From NCBI RefSeq assembly GCF_001507545.1, contig NZ_LQBP01000012.1:31649-95648 (forward strand): a stretch of 64,000 bases of DNA, written 5' to 3'. The translations under genes and the position numbers were made by a program. Positions 28,853 to 37,978 of this stretch are shown here, one piece after another; position 1 is the first letter of the stretch, and the number at the start of each line of letters is the position of its first letter. Source of the DNA: Ruegeria profundi. Its GTDB lineage: Bacteria; Pseudomonadota; Alphaproteobacteria; Rhodobacterales; Rhodobacteraceae. Under the pieces are notes generated by a model that had not been told where the DNA came from, made no database searches, and worked only from the letters and a program-made list of their open reading frames with translations.

Positions 28853-28878
28853 GATCCAGCTAAATAGAGCATAATGAC
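28853..28878. repeat. 26-bp motif shared with 10541-10567
   Basis: The segment starts GATCCAGCTAAATAGAGCAT and ends AATGAC; with one gap, about 22 positions match the copy beside the IS3 remnant at 10.5 kb. No transposase sequence is visible here. It may mark a former insertion-sequence end. The rest of 28725-28996 holds no gene. Confidence 0.5.
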
Positions 28879-28996
28879 CCTTATGCTTAGTTTACGCTCA
28901 AACGCCTGTAAGGCAGTCTAAATTGACCGTTCCGACATGGCAGAGCCATAAACCGGAACATCTGCGATCAATTTGAAAACAACTCGATCAGGTTAT

Positions 28997-30190
28997 TCAA
29001 GAATGGCCATAATGTTTCTCGATACGGTCAAAGGCGAGGTTGATAACATCCTCAGATACACAATACGCCATCCTAACATGACCTGAACCCGAAGGACCAA
29101 AGGCACTGCCTGGCGTCACGGTGACCTTCGCGTCACGCAGCAGCTCATGTGCAAACCTTACGTCTTCCACTTGCGACCCGCGAAGACGAGGGAAGACGTA
29201 GTACGCCCCTTCAGGACGCGCGTATTCGAATATGTGGGACACTGCATCCAGCCTAGCACAGATCAGTTCCCGACGACGATTTAGCCGCGTCTCAAAGTCA
29301 TGCAGGTGGGTTGGCTCTGATGACAAGGCCGCCAACGCGCCAACCTGAGAAATCCGTGGTGTACAAATCATCGTAAGGTCATGCACCTTGGCGACTTCAT
29401 CGCAAATTACTTCGGGAGCGATCATGTAACCTACTCTCCACCCGCTCATCGCGTAGGCTTTGGAAAAAGTGAAGAGATACACCAGGTTGTCTACATGTTC
29501 TGGCGCCGAGGCAAGGTTGAAGAAAATCGGTTTGTTTTCGTAAGTGAACAGGCTGTAAGGATCGTCGAGAATAATCAATACACCGTGCTGGGCGGCAATC
29601 TTTGCAGTGCGGCGCAAAGTGTCTTTACTAAAGATACGACCTGTCGGATTAGAAGGGGATACCAGTACTATGGCTTTGGTTCGGGGGCCAATCAGTGTTT
29701 CAAGCGCATCGACGTCCAGTTCCCAGCCTTTATCCTCATCCATAGACCAGAACACAGGCGTCCCGCCGCAAAACTCAATCTGGCTTATGTGAGATACAAA
29801 ACCCGGGTCTGTCACAATCACTTCGTCTCCGGCTTCGACAAGAACATGTAGAATGCTATTCAACGCCTCCATATTGCCAGAGGTGATCGTCACATTTCGA
29901 TCTGGATCGACGCGTATGCCAGTTCGACGCTCGTGCTCTTGCGCAACGGCGGTGCGCAGTTCCGGTAAACCGGCAGGCAAACTGTACATGCCGATCGTGG
30001 CATCCCGTTCCAGTTCCCGCGCTACGCTCTCGCGAATGTAGGAAGGTGTGCGAAACGAGGGCAATCCCCAAGCAAGCGATGCTGCCCCAGAGACCTTGGC
30101 GCTCAGGATGGACATTTCCTTGATCGCCGACATCGCGAGGCGGCGCGATCTGCTTGAGATCAGTTCAACCTGTTTGTTTTGTGTATTCAT
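28997..30190 (-). CDS. Class I/II PLP-dependent aminotransferase
   Basis: A 397-residue fold-type I aminotransferase. PLP-binding lysine in LFTFSKAYAMSGWRVGYMI, the conserved SPSNPTGRIFSKDTL loop with Asn-Pro, ILDDPYSLFTYE (Asp for the pyridine nitrogen), and a C-terminal arginine region SGHVRMAYCVSED binding the substrate carboxylate. It belongs with the aspartate/aromatic or alanine-type enzymes; the amino donor cannot be chosen from sequence. It is monocistronic, and the start codon ATG at 30190 lacks a strong ribosome site. Confidence 0.85.
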   Translation of the reverse strand: MNTQNKQVELISSRSRRLAMSAIKEMSILSAKVSGAASLAWGLPSFRTPSYIRESVARELERDATIGMYSLPAGLPELRTAVAQEHERRTGIRVDPDRNVTITSGNMEALNSILHVLVEAGDEVIVTDPGFVSHISQIEFCGGTPVFWSMDEDKGWELDVDALETLIGPRTKAIVLVSPSNPTGRIFSKDTLRRTAKIAAQHGVLIILDDPYSLFTYENKPIFFNLASAPEHVDNLVYLFTFSKAYAMSGWRVGYMIAPEVICDEVAKVHDLTMICTPRISQVGALAALSSEPTHLHDFETRLNRRRELICARLDAVSHIFEYARPEGAYYVFPRLRGSQVEDVRFAHELLRDAKVTVTPGSAFGPSGSGHVRMAYCVSEDVINLAFDRIEKHYGHS

Positions 30191-30652
30191 GAACTTCTAC
30201 CGTAGATCATAGAAAAGATATCTGTCTTGATTGCCCCATTGCACTCAAGCGTCAGTCTTCGGGTTCAATGGCATGGCCGAGCCTGGTTCGACTTCGTTTG
30301 TGAGCCGCTGTTGAACGCCGGAACGCCCGCTCAGCACACGCCAAAGACTATGGCATGCCTGCCGGATCAGCATTGAAAAACATACCCGTCTGCAGCGCCC
30401 GCCAATGGGTGCCGAAGGCCTAATTACGTGGCACTGATTTGAGAGAAGCATGACGTCAGGTGATCTCTGGCGCAACCATTTTACCAGCTCCAGAGGTGGG
30501 CGCTCTTTTCGGGTTGCGTGGAAGTGCCAGCAGTGGGAACCTGAAGATGCCGGTCTTTTTATGTGTGCAGCGAAATTGCGTTGCATCCTCCTCAGGCCGG
30601 ATCGGGCCCGAACCCAGCTAGCCAAACGGCCGCTTTCAGCAAGGAGCCGCTG
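30191..30652. other. Divergent intergenic region, no gene recognised
   Basis: About 460 bp between the aminotransferase and the cation ATPase. Open frames on both strands look non-coding. AAGGAG at 30641-30646 is the ribosome site of the ATPase gene. No FNR-type box was found. Confidence 0.45.
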
Positions 30653-33313
30653 ATGCATGTAGACCCGCGGACACGGGGACAGGTTCACGCCCAAGACAGT
30701 GCGAGCGCGTTGGCGTTGCTGGACGTGGATGTGCAGCTCGGGCTGAGTGCGGAAGAGGCAGCGCGCCGCCAGAAGGTCTATGGCTTAAACCAACTGGAAC
30801 GAGCGAAACGTACTTCGGCCCTGACGTTGCTACTTGATCAGTTCCGCAGTGTGATTGTCTGGCTTCTGACTGCTGCCGCGGTGCTGTCTCTGATGGTGTC
30901 CGATTACCCTGAAGCGATCGCGATTTTCTGCGTATTGGCTATCAACACCGCAATCGGCTTTTTCACAAGCTGGAATGCGTTGCGGTCGATGGAGGCGCTG
31001 TTTCGCCTGACCGCAGTCACCACCCGGGTGCGTCGGGACGGAAGTTCGGTTTTGCTGCCGGTAGCCGAGATTACCCCGGGCGACGTAGTGATCCTCGAAG
31101 CTGGAGACGTGGTGCCAGCCGACTTGCGGCTGATCCAGGTCGAGAGTTTGCAATGCGATGAAAGCGCCTTAACTGGAGAGTCAGCGCCCGTTACCAAAAC
31201 GTCGCAGCGACTTGCCGCCGATACTTTGGTGGCAGATCGCACAAATATCGCCTTTAAAGGCACGGCGGTGACCCGTGGAGCTGGCATAGGGGTTGTCGCC
31301 CTTGTCGGTGCTGAGACGGAAATTGGCCGTATCGCCACCCTTGCACAAACCGCAGAAGCAGCGGCCAACCCGCTGGAGAAACGTCTGGACAAGCTGGGTC
31401 AGGCGCTGGTTCTGATTACCATCGCACTATCGGGGCTGATTGGCATAATTGGATTCATGCGCGGCCTCGGGATAGTCGAAATGGCTGAGACCGCGATCGC
31501 GCTGGCTGTTGCTGCAGTGCCTGAGGGTCTGCCTGTTGTCGCCACTCTGGCGCTGGCGCGCGGCATGCTGCGAATGGCCCGGCGCAACACATTGATAGAA
31601 CGGCTTTCTGCGGTCGAGACCTTAGGCGCGACTACACTGATCCTGACAGACAAGACCGGTACCTTGACCGAAAACCGGATGACCGTAGCGGGCTTTGTCC
31701 TGGAAGATCGCGATCTCACCAGCGAGTGCTTGGTACAAAACGCAGCCGATGCGATGGACTTGCGGATGGCGCTGGAGATCGGTGCACTCTGCAACACTGC
31801 GGAACTCAGCCATAGCGGCGAGAAGGGTATCGGAGATCCACTGGAACTGGCGCTGTTGGAAATCGCTACCTTGTTGGATGTGCGCCCGGATCTTGACCCC
31901 GACGACCGGCCCGAGGTCGGCAAGCATCCATACGACCCGGCCTTTAAAATGATGGCGACGCAGCACAGCGCTGAAGGTCGCTATTTCGTCGCGGTCAAGG
32001 GGGCACCAGAATCAGTGCTTGAAAGCGCGATCGAGGTGCTGGGCGCAACCGGTCCTCAGCCTTTGACCGAGGCCCAGCGGCAGCAATGGCTGGACCGGAT
32101 TGAGGCGGCGGCTGGGTCGGGCTATCGCCTCATCGGCCTTGCGTACAAATATACCGACAGCACAGAGGAGCCGCTGCTTGAGCGCTTGACGCTTGTTGGC
32201 CTTGTTAAACTGCTGGACCCTCTGCGCTCGGATGTGCCGGAAGCGATCGCAGAGTGCCTGAGCGCCGGAGTGCGAGTTGTCATGATGACTGGCGACCATA
32301 TAGCCACTGCAACTGAGATCGCAGCCCAAGCCGGGCTGGGTGTGGGTGGAGGCATCGTCGCAATGTCCGAGGCCTCGCTGCAAGACCTGAAATCCGGCCG
32401 CATCGACAGCGAGTTGGGAAGGCAACTGGCTGAGACCAATGTTTTCGCAAGGGTGGCACCTGAAACCAAGCTGCGGCTTGTCGAATATTATCAGGATCAG
32501 GGCCATGTGGTCGCTATGACTGGTGATGGAGTGAACGATGCTCCGGCGCTTAAGAAATCCGATATCGGAATCGCCATGGGTCAACGTGGAACCCAGGTGG
32601 CACGCGATGCAGCGGATGTGGTGCTGAAGGACGACGCATTCACCTCGATTGTCGCAGCGATGTGGCAGGGGCGTGTGATCTTTGGCAATATTCGCCGCTT
32701 TGTCGTCTATCTGATGTCCTGCAACTTCAGTGAAATCCTGATAGTAGGGCTGGCTATAGCCGCTGGTCTTCCCGCGCCGTTGGTACCTTTGCAAATCCTG
32801 TTTCTCAATATCGTCACCGATGTGTTTCCCGCATTTGCCTTGGGTCTGGGCGAGGGGGACCGCAACGTCATGAAACGGCCGCCGCGCGATCCGCAGGAAC
32901 CAATTGTTGGCCGTCCGCAATGGATCGATATCGCGGTATTTGGCCTTCTGATTACGGTTGCCACTCTGGGTGCGTATTGGCTGGCACTGATCCATCTGAT
33001 GTTGCCGGTGCATGAGGCAGTGACAGTCGCCTTTCTAACACTGGCGCTGGGGCAACTTTGGCACGTTTTCAATATGCGGGAACGCGGAGAGGGACTGCTG
33101 ATCAATTCCGTGTCGAAAAATCCCTGGGTCTTCGCAGCACTGCTTTTGTGTCTGGCTCTGCTGGTCGCTGCATATAAATTGCCTTCGGTGGCAGCGGTAT
33201 TGCAACTTTCCCCACTCTCGTCCGAAGAGTTTGTTTTAGCCGCAGGTGCTAGTGTGTTTCCGCTGGTCGGCGGCTCGCTTTGGCTTGCGCTGACCCGCAA
33301 CCGAAGCGTTTAG
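30653..33313 (+). CDS. P2-type cation-transporting ATPase (SERCA/Ca2+-like)
   Basis: An 886-residue membrane pump; ATG at 30653 chosen for AAGGAG seven bases upstream. Order: N-terminal cation-ATPase domain, TGES phosphatase loop (174-177), PEGLP in M4 (290-294), phosphorylation motif DKTGTLT with Asp333, nucleotide domain KGAPESVLE, hinge MTGDGVNDAPALKKSDIGIAMG, and C-terminal membrane segments with NIVTDVFPAFALGLGE, which matches the NxxTD ligand motif of Ca2+ pumps. Likely export of Ca2+ or a similar divalent cation. The gene ends four bases inside the convergent amino acid dehydrogenase gene. CtpF, a P2-type ATPase, is a DosR-regulon member, hence the relevance here. Confidence 0.88.
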   Translation: MHVDPRTRGQVHAQDSASALALLDVDVQLGLSAEEAARRQKVYGLNQLERAKRTSALTLLLDQFRSVIVWLLTAAAVLSLMVSDYPEAIAIFCVLAINTAIGFFTSWNALRSMEALFRLTAVTTRVRRDGSSVLLPVAEITPGDVVILEAGDVVPADLRLIQVESLQCDESALTGESAPVTKTSQRLAADTLVADRTNIAFKGTAVTRGAGIGVVALVGAETEIGRIATLAQTAEAAANPLEKRLDKLGQALVLITIALSGLIGIIGFMRGLGIVEMAETAIALAVAAVPEGLPVVATLALARGMLRMARRNTLIERLSAVETLGATTLILTDKTGTLTENRMTVAGFVLEDRDLTSECLVQNAADAMDLRMALEIGALCNTAELSHSGEKGIGDPLELALLEIATLLDVRPDLDPDDRPEVGKHPYDPAFKMMATQHSAEGRYFVAVKGAPESVLESAIEVLGATGPQPLTEAQRQQWLDRIEAAAGSGYRLIGLAYKYTDSTEEPLLERLTLVGLVKLLDPLRSDVPEAIAECLSAGVRVVMMTGDHIATATEIAAQAGLGVGGGIVAMSEASLQDLKSGRIDSELGRQLAETNVFARVAPETKLRLVEYYQDQGHVVAMTGDGVNDAPALKKSDIGIAMGQRGTQVARDAADVVLKDDAFTSIVAAMWQGRVIFGNIRRFVVYLMSCNFSEILIVGLAIAAGLPAPLVPLQILFLNIVTDVFPAFALGLGEGDRNVMKRPPRDPQEPIVGRPQWIDIAVFGLLITVATLGAYWLALIHLMLPVHEAVTVAFLTLALGQLWHVFNMRERGEGLLINSVSKNPWVFAALLLCLALLVAAYKLPSVAAVLQLSPLSSEEFVLAAGASVFPLVGGSLWLALTRNRSV

Positions 33314-34422
33314 ACGAAGCTGCGGCGCATTGCCATCGCATCACTCACCCTTGTTTGTGCAAGATCGACGGCAGCTTGTCGTGGCGGAACTCGTCTGTTG
33401 CGCATATCCTCAAGTATCGCCCTCGTGTTGTGTCGGATCTTGCTGGCGATGGTTTGCATGGCTTGCGCCTCGGACCCGCCGTGATATTCAGTCGAGGCGC
33501 AAATCACCCCGCCGGCATTGGCGATGAAGTCCGGTACTACGAGCACTCGCCGTGAATGAAGCTGCGCTTCTATCTCCGGACTTGCCGGGATGTTCGCGCC
33601 TTCAAGGATGAGCTTGGCTCTTATGCTGTTGACGTTGCCGACATGTATGGCACCGGGGCGCGCGGCCGGAACCAAAATATCACATTCGACTCCGATAACC
33701 GAGGTCGGATCTGGCATTGCTTTGCCGCCGGTCAGCGCAGTCACGCTTTTTCCTGCGCTTTTCAAGGCTATCAATTCGGCCAGCGGCAAACCGTCCGGGT
33801 CCATGAGGCTGCCGAGACTGTCAGAGACAGCGACCAGTATTGCACCTTTGTCGGCGAGGAAGCGCGCCGCGTTTTGGCCGACCGCGCCGAAACCCTGGAT
33901 CGACACCCGCGCCCCTTCAAGGCCCATGTCGCAATAGTCCACAGCCACTTCGGCGGCAGCAGCCAGGCCGAAACCTGTGGCACCGATTTCATCCAAAGGG
34001 ATGCCGCCCAGTACCCGCGGCAGTCCGACAGCGCGGTCAATTTCGTCGGTGACCCAACCCATGCAGGTTTCGTTGGTGCCCATGTCAGGGCCAGGGATAT
34101 AATCCTCAATCTGTTTGATCGCTTTGGCAAAGGCGCGCATCAGCCCTTGTTTTGCGGCAGTCGACATGGCTGGGTCCGCAGAAATCACCGCCTTTCCACC
34201 GCCATGCGGCAAACCAGCGGCGGCGTTCTTCAGCGTCATCGCTCGGGCCAGTCCCGCGCATTCCGCTAGTGTTACGTCAGGCGCCATCCGAACCCCGCCG
34301 ATCGAGGGTCCGGCAGCAGTGTTGTCAACAACCACGATTGACTGCAAGCCAGCTCTGGAATTATGCAGGTGAATGACCTTTTCTGGACCTAGCTCGTCGC
34401 ACAATGCGAAGATATTGCTCAT
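33310..34422 (-). CDS. Glu/Leu/Phe/Val dehydrogenase, last gene of E1-E2 operon
   Basis: A 370-residue NAD(P)-dependent amino acid dehydrogenase, from the ATG at 34422 four bases after the E2 stop. Substrate-binding lysines in RMAPDVTLAECAGLARAMT-LKNAAAGLPHGGGKAVI, GPDMGTNETCMGW, and the nucleotide-binding ARVSIQGFGAVGQNAARFL (GxGxxG). It oxidatively deaminates an amino acid to its 2-oxoacid, and co-transcription with a 2-oxoacid dehydrogenase suggests it feeds that complex. Leucine/valine versus glutamate cannot be decided from sequence. Its stop codon overlaps that of the convergent cation ATPase. Confidence 0.82.
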   Translation of the reverse strand: MSNIFALCDELGPEKVIHLHNSRAGLQSIVVVDNTAAGPSIGGVRMAPDVTLAECAGLARAMTLKNAAAGLPHGGGKAVISADPAMSTAAKQGLMRAFAKAIKQIEDYIPGPDMGTNETCMGWVTDEIDRAVGLPRVLGGIPLDEIGATGFGLAAAAEVAVDYCDMGLEGARVSIQGFGAVGQNAARFLADKGAILVAVSDSLGSLMDPDGLPLAELIALKSAGKSVTALTGGKAMPDPTSVIGVECDILVPAARPGAIHVGNVNSIRAKLILEGANIPASPEIEAQLHSRRVLVVPDFIANAGGVICASTEYHGGSEAQAMQTIASKIRHNTRAILEDMRNRRVPPRQAAVDLAQTRVSDAMAMRRSFV

Positions 34423-34426
34423 TGCA

Positions 34427-35512
34427 TCATCCCTTTTCCGAGGGTGTTTCCAATCGGGCACGTACCGTTGCAAGGAAGCGTGCCGCCTCGCCACCGGTAA
34501 CGGCGCGGTGGTCGAAGCTCAGTGACAAGGGAAGCACCCGCTGCTCTTGTGGCCTGCCATCCTTCAGTGTGATGCGAGTACCGATCCGACCGGCGCCAAG
34601 GATGGCAACCTGCGGTGGAACGACCACCAGCACCGCATGTTCACCGCCGATCATACCAAAATTCGAAAGGGTTATCGTTGCATCGCGCATCACCTCTGGG
34701 GTGATGGTCCGGTTGCGGACCGAAGCTTTGAGCGCTGCCAATTCGGACGCCAGATCGCGCGGGGTCTCGACGCCGCGCAGCACCGGGGCGAATAAACCAT
34801 CAGGCGTATCCATAGCTATCGCCAAGTCCACATGCGCATGCAATTGACGTCGTTCACCGTCGAACCAAGCGTTCAGCGCGGGTTCTGCGACGCATGCAGC
34901 AGCAATGGCACAAACAAGGTGCAGCGTCGTGTTTTCATCCGTTGCCCAAGCGGATATGTCGGCATGATCCATAACGGTCGCTGGCACTACACTGGTGCCC
35001 GAGCGCTCCATCGTCCGAGCCATGACTCGGCGCGGCCCGTGCAACGCTTCGCCCAAGCCGACGGCGGCTGTCAGTACATCTGCAGATTGGATCGTACCGT
35101 CGGGACCGGTGCCAGCGACAATCGCAAGATCAACCCCGCGCTCGGCTGCCAACTTGCGCACTGCCGGGCTGGCCTTGACCCGGGTCACTGTTTCCGCAGG
35201 GGGGGCCGCCAGTGCATCTTTAGGGTTCGGGGCCGCAACGTTGATCTCGCCCACGACAGAGCCTTTGTCCGTAGCACGCTCGCTGTCGAACACTACCAAT
35301 GCTCCACCCACGGGCACGATCTCACCCGGTTTCGCCATGAGCCGGGAAATGGTGCCGCTAAAGGGCGAGGGCACTTCGACCACCGCTTTGTCGGTCTCGA
35401 CCGATACCAGCGGCTGGTCAGCGATCACATGATCGCCGGCGGTCACATGCCAGGCGACGATTTCCGCTTCATTCAGACCTTCTCCAAGATCGGGTAGGTG
35501 AAATATGCTCAT
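34427..35512 (-). CDS. Dihydrolipoamide acyltransferase (E2), branched/pyruvate-type
   Basis: A 361-residue E2 with one lipoyl domain (lipoyl lysine K42 in VETDKAVVEV), E3/E1-binding domain KASPAVRKLAAERGVDLAIV, and a catalytic domain ending in FDHRAVTGGEAARFL. The catalytic His is H335, but the aspartate of the usual DHRxxDG is replaced (HRAVTGG), a variant seen in some family members. It overlaps the E1-beta gene by four bases and is followed by the amino acid dehydrogenase. It should acylate CoA with the 2-oxoacid-derived acyl group. E3 must come from elsewhere in the genome. Confidence 0.85.
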   Translation of the reverse strand: MSIFHLPDLGEGLNEAEIVAWHVTAGDHVIADQPLVSVETDKAVVEVPSPFSGTISRLMAKPGEIVPVGGALVVFDSERATDKGSVVGEINVAAPNPKDALAAPPAETVTRVKASPAVRKLAAERGVDLAIVAGTGPDGTIQSADVLTAAVGLGEALHGPRRVMARTMERSGTSVVPATVMDHADISAWATDENTTLHLVCAIAAACVAEPALNAWFDGERRQLHAHVDLAIAMDTPDGLFAPVLRGVETPRDLASELAALKASVRNRTITPEVMRDATITLSNFGMIGGEHAVLVVVPPQVAILGAGRIGTRITLKDGRPQEQRVLPLSLSFDHRAVTGGEAARFLATVRARLETPSEKG

Positions 35513-36489
35513 GCAAACTCCATGGTTTCCCGGGCCGCGCTCATTATGCGGGCGACGTCCGGAAAGAAATGATTTTCGAGCCGTGAATAGGGAGTTACAG
35601 TGTCATACCCGGTGACCCGTCGAACCGGCGCCAGAAGGCTGGTCAGGCGGTTATTGGCCAGATCGGCAGCTACCTCGGCGCCAAACCCGCCAGTCATCGG
35701 TGCTTCGTGAACGATCACACAGCGCCCGGTCTTTTCTACTGACGTGTGTACCGCGGCGCGGTCATAAGGTTTCAAGGTCGCCAGGTCGATCACCTCGGCT
35801 TCGACCCCTTCACTGGAAAGTTGATTGGCGGCTTCTAGTACTTCCTTGCAACATGCGCCCCACGTGATCAGGGTCACATCGCCGCCCGCGCGCAGAGTGA
35901 AGGCGGTGTCGAGCGGGAGTGCCTTTCCGTCATCCTCGACCGGTTCCGAAAACGCGCGGTAGAGCCGTTTCGGTTCTAAAAATACAACTGGATCAGGGTT
36001 TTGGATCGCCGCCAGCAACAGACCATAGGCTCGAGCGGGTGAACTAGGGATCACGACCCGCAGCCCTGGTATATGCGCGAGCATTGCCTCCATGCTTTCA
36101 GAATGGTGCTCGGGTGCCTTGATGCCGCCGCCAAAAGGCGCACGCAACACCATCGGGCAACTCAATCGCCCCCTGGTGCGATTGCGCAGTCTGGCTGCAT
36201 GATTGGCTAACTGGTCTATGGCAGAATAGATAAAGCCCATAAACTGGATTTCGGCCACTGGCCTCAGCCCCTGCGCTGCAGCGCCTATCGAGACCCCAGC
36301 GATCACAGTTTCGGACAGGGGGGTGTCGCGCACCCGTGAAGCACCGTGACGCTGGATCAGTCCGTCGGTGGCTCGAAAAACACCGCCATCGATGCCCACA
36401 TCCTCGCCAAATATGATCACCTCGGGGTCGTCTCGCAGTGCCCGGTCGAGGGCCAGCCGTATTGCCTCGATCATCGAAAGTTCAGCCAT
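35509..36489 (-). CDS. 2-oxoacid dehydrogenase E1 beta subunit
   Basis: A 326-residue transketolase-like beta subunit. The ATG at 36489 lies inside the last codons of E1-alpha (eight-base overlap) behind GAGGAGGT; a longer upstream frame is just the alpha gene in another phase. Conserved blocks: IIFGEDVGIDGGVFRATDGL, DTPLSETVIAGVSIGAA, HHSESMEAMLAHIPGLRVV and DLATLKPYD. It pairs with E1-alpha to bind thiamine diphosphate. Sequence type fits the pyruvate/branched-chain (alpha2-beta2) complexes. Confidence 0.87.
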   Translation of the reverse strand: MAELSMIEAIRLALDRALRDDPEVIIFGEDVGIDGGVFRATDGLIQRHGASRVRDTPLSETVIAGVSIGAAAQGLRPVAEIQFMGFIYSAIDQLANHAARLRNRTRGRLSCPMVLRAPFGGGIKAPEHHSESMEAMLAHIPGLRVVIPSSPARAYGLLLAAIQNPDPVVFLEPKRLYRAFSEPVEDDGKALPLDTAFTLRAGGDVTLITWGACCKEVLEAANQLSSEGVEAEVIDLATLKPYDRAAVHTSVEKTGRCVIVHEAPMTGGFGAEVAADLANNRLTSLLAPVRRVTGYDTVTPYSRLENHFFPDVARIMSAARETMEFA

Positions 36490-37546
36490 CTGCGACCTCC
36501 TCGGCTTGGAAAGCCAGATTGGCGGGCAGCTCTGCGAAAAGGTGGTCGAACATGGCCCGAGCTGGCTCTGGTTCAATGGTCAGGTAGGCTTCGGCTGCCG
36601 CATTCACACAGGTATCGGATTCGTGCAGGAGAGCCTTTTCTTCCTCTCTGCTCCAGCCATGATGCGCCACAAGATAGTTTCGCAGCCTTGCAATTGGTTC
36701 TTCCTGCCAATGCGGGCTGACCTCTGCGTCATCGCGATAACGGCTGGCGTCGTCCGCGGTCGTGTGGTCGCCCAGCCGATAGGTCTGGCATTCGATCAAG
36801 CTGCCGCCTTTTCCGACCCGCGCGTTATCCAGCGCTTCAGCGACTGCGGTTCGAACTGCGATCACGTCGTTGCCATCGACAACTTTCCCCGGTACCCCTG
36901 CCGCTACCGCCTTTTGCGCCAGCGTCTGAGCCGCGCTCTGATCGCTACGTCTGACGGAAATGGCCCATTGGTTGTTGTTGATCACGAAGACTGCCGGTAG
37001 ACGCCAGACTCCAACCAGATTCAGCGCCTCGTAGAAATCTCCTTTGGACGTGGCGCCGTCGCCAGCTACTGCCACCGCCACCCGTGCCTCGCTGCGCTGC
37101 GCCATTGCCAGTGCCACCCCGGCGGCATGGGGGAAATGTGAGGCAACCGGGATACAAACCGGAAAATCCTGCGCCTGCTCGGCAAAAGCATTGCCACGCT
37201 CGTCACCAGCCCAGAACAGAAACAGTTCCTCTAAGGAAACGCCGCGCAGCATCTGCGCGCCGTGCTCTCGGAAAGAGGGCAGGAAAACGTCCTCGTCACG
37301 CATTGCAAGCGCGGTGCCAATGCCGATCGCCTCTTGCCCCAAACTTGAGCCATAGGTGCCCAGCCGCCCAGTGCGTTGCAGTGCAATTGCCTTGGTATCG
37401 AAGGTCCTGGTCAGCATCATCGCTCGGTACATACTTACCAAGCAATCACGGTCGTGGGCAAAATCGGGCAGGTCGCCCACGACTTCTCCTTCCGGCGTAA
37501 GGAACCGTAGTGGTTCTGGTACCGTGATTTGTACGCTATCAACCAT
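36482..37546 (-). CDS. 2-oxoacid dehydrogenase E1 alpha subunit
   Basis: A 354-residue alpha subunit, first gene of a four-gene operon (E1-alpha, E1-beta, E2, amino acid dehydrogenase). TPP-binding motif GDGATSKGDFYEALN to INNNQWAIS, with YRAMMLTRTFDTKAIALQRTGRLGTY at the N-terminus and the phosphorylation-loop-like GDHTTADDASRYRDDAE. The N-terminal arm LRFLTPEGEVVGDLPDF is typical of the subgroup annotated as pyruvate dehydrogenase of the branched-chain type. Together with the terminal dehydrogenase gene, branched-chain amino acid catabolism is a reasonable alternative to pyruvate oxidation. Confidence 0.87.
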   Translation of the reverse strand: MVDSVQITVPEPLRFLTPEGEVVGDLPDFAHDRDCLVSMYRAMMLTRTFDTKAIALQRTGRLGTYGSSLGQEAIGIGTALAMRDEDVFLPSFREHGAQMLRGVSLEELFLFWAGDERGNAFAEQAQDFPVCIPVASHFPHAAGVALAMAQRSEARVAVAVAGDGATSKGDFYEALNLVGVWRLPAVFVINNNQWAISVRRSDQSAAQTLAQKAVAAGVPGKVVDGNDVIAVRTAVAEALDNARVGKGGSLIECQTYRLGDHTTADDASRYRDDAEVSPHWQEEPIARLRNYLVAHHGWSREEEKALLHESDTCVNAAAEAYLTIEPEPARAMFDHLFAELPANLAFQAEEVADG

Positions 37547-37620
37547 GGCCTATTCCCTTTTTACGCTTTCAAGGTCCCGTGCCATTTGTTCGCACATCAC
37601 GTTTTTCTGCACTTTGCGGG

Positions 37621-37860
37621 CTATCGTCCTTCGGACGCTATCGGCAAACCTGATGTGACGCGGGTCCATGAAATGCGCGATTTGCCCTTGCAGAATTCGC
37701 GGCTGTCCTCGGTGTTGTCGTAATGGCCTTTGCTTGGCTTGATCCAGGCACAGACCTCTTTGCCGGATATCTCTTTCGGGGCACGCATCGCTTCGACCTG
37801 ATCAATGACCGGGTGGGTATAGAGGAAACCCCGTGCTCGTAGCTCTTCGACGAGTGAACG
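37621..37860 (-). pseudogene. C-terminal scrap of an acyl-CoA synthetase
   Basis: A 79-codon frame without a credible start reads GFLYTHPVIDQVEAM, then KEISGKEVCAWIKPSKGHYD, then DSREFCKGKSRISW. This matches the C-terminal lid of AMP-forming acyl-CoA ligases ('..L..HP.I..V.V.GVPDE.YGEEVCAWIK...TE..IREFCKGKI'). The upstream stop (TTA on the plus strand at 37861), missing ATP-binding domain and substituted positions show decay. It lies just upstream of the E1-alpha gene, in the same orientation. Confidence 0.6.
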
Positions 37861-37978
37861 TTATGGTAAACCTCTTGCATTCAGAGCCTCCTACTCTGTC
37901 CGTAAGGCGGCCGACTCCGGTTTTTTGGGGTCCCGGCGTTGCATTGAAATAGCATATCGCCAGACCCGCGATCAGGGA

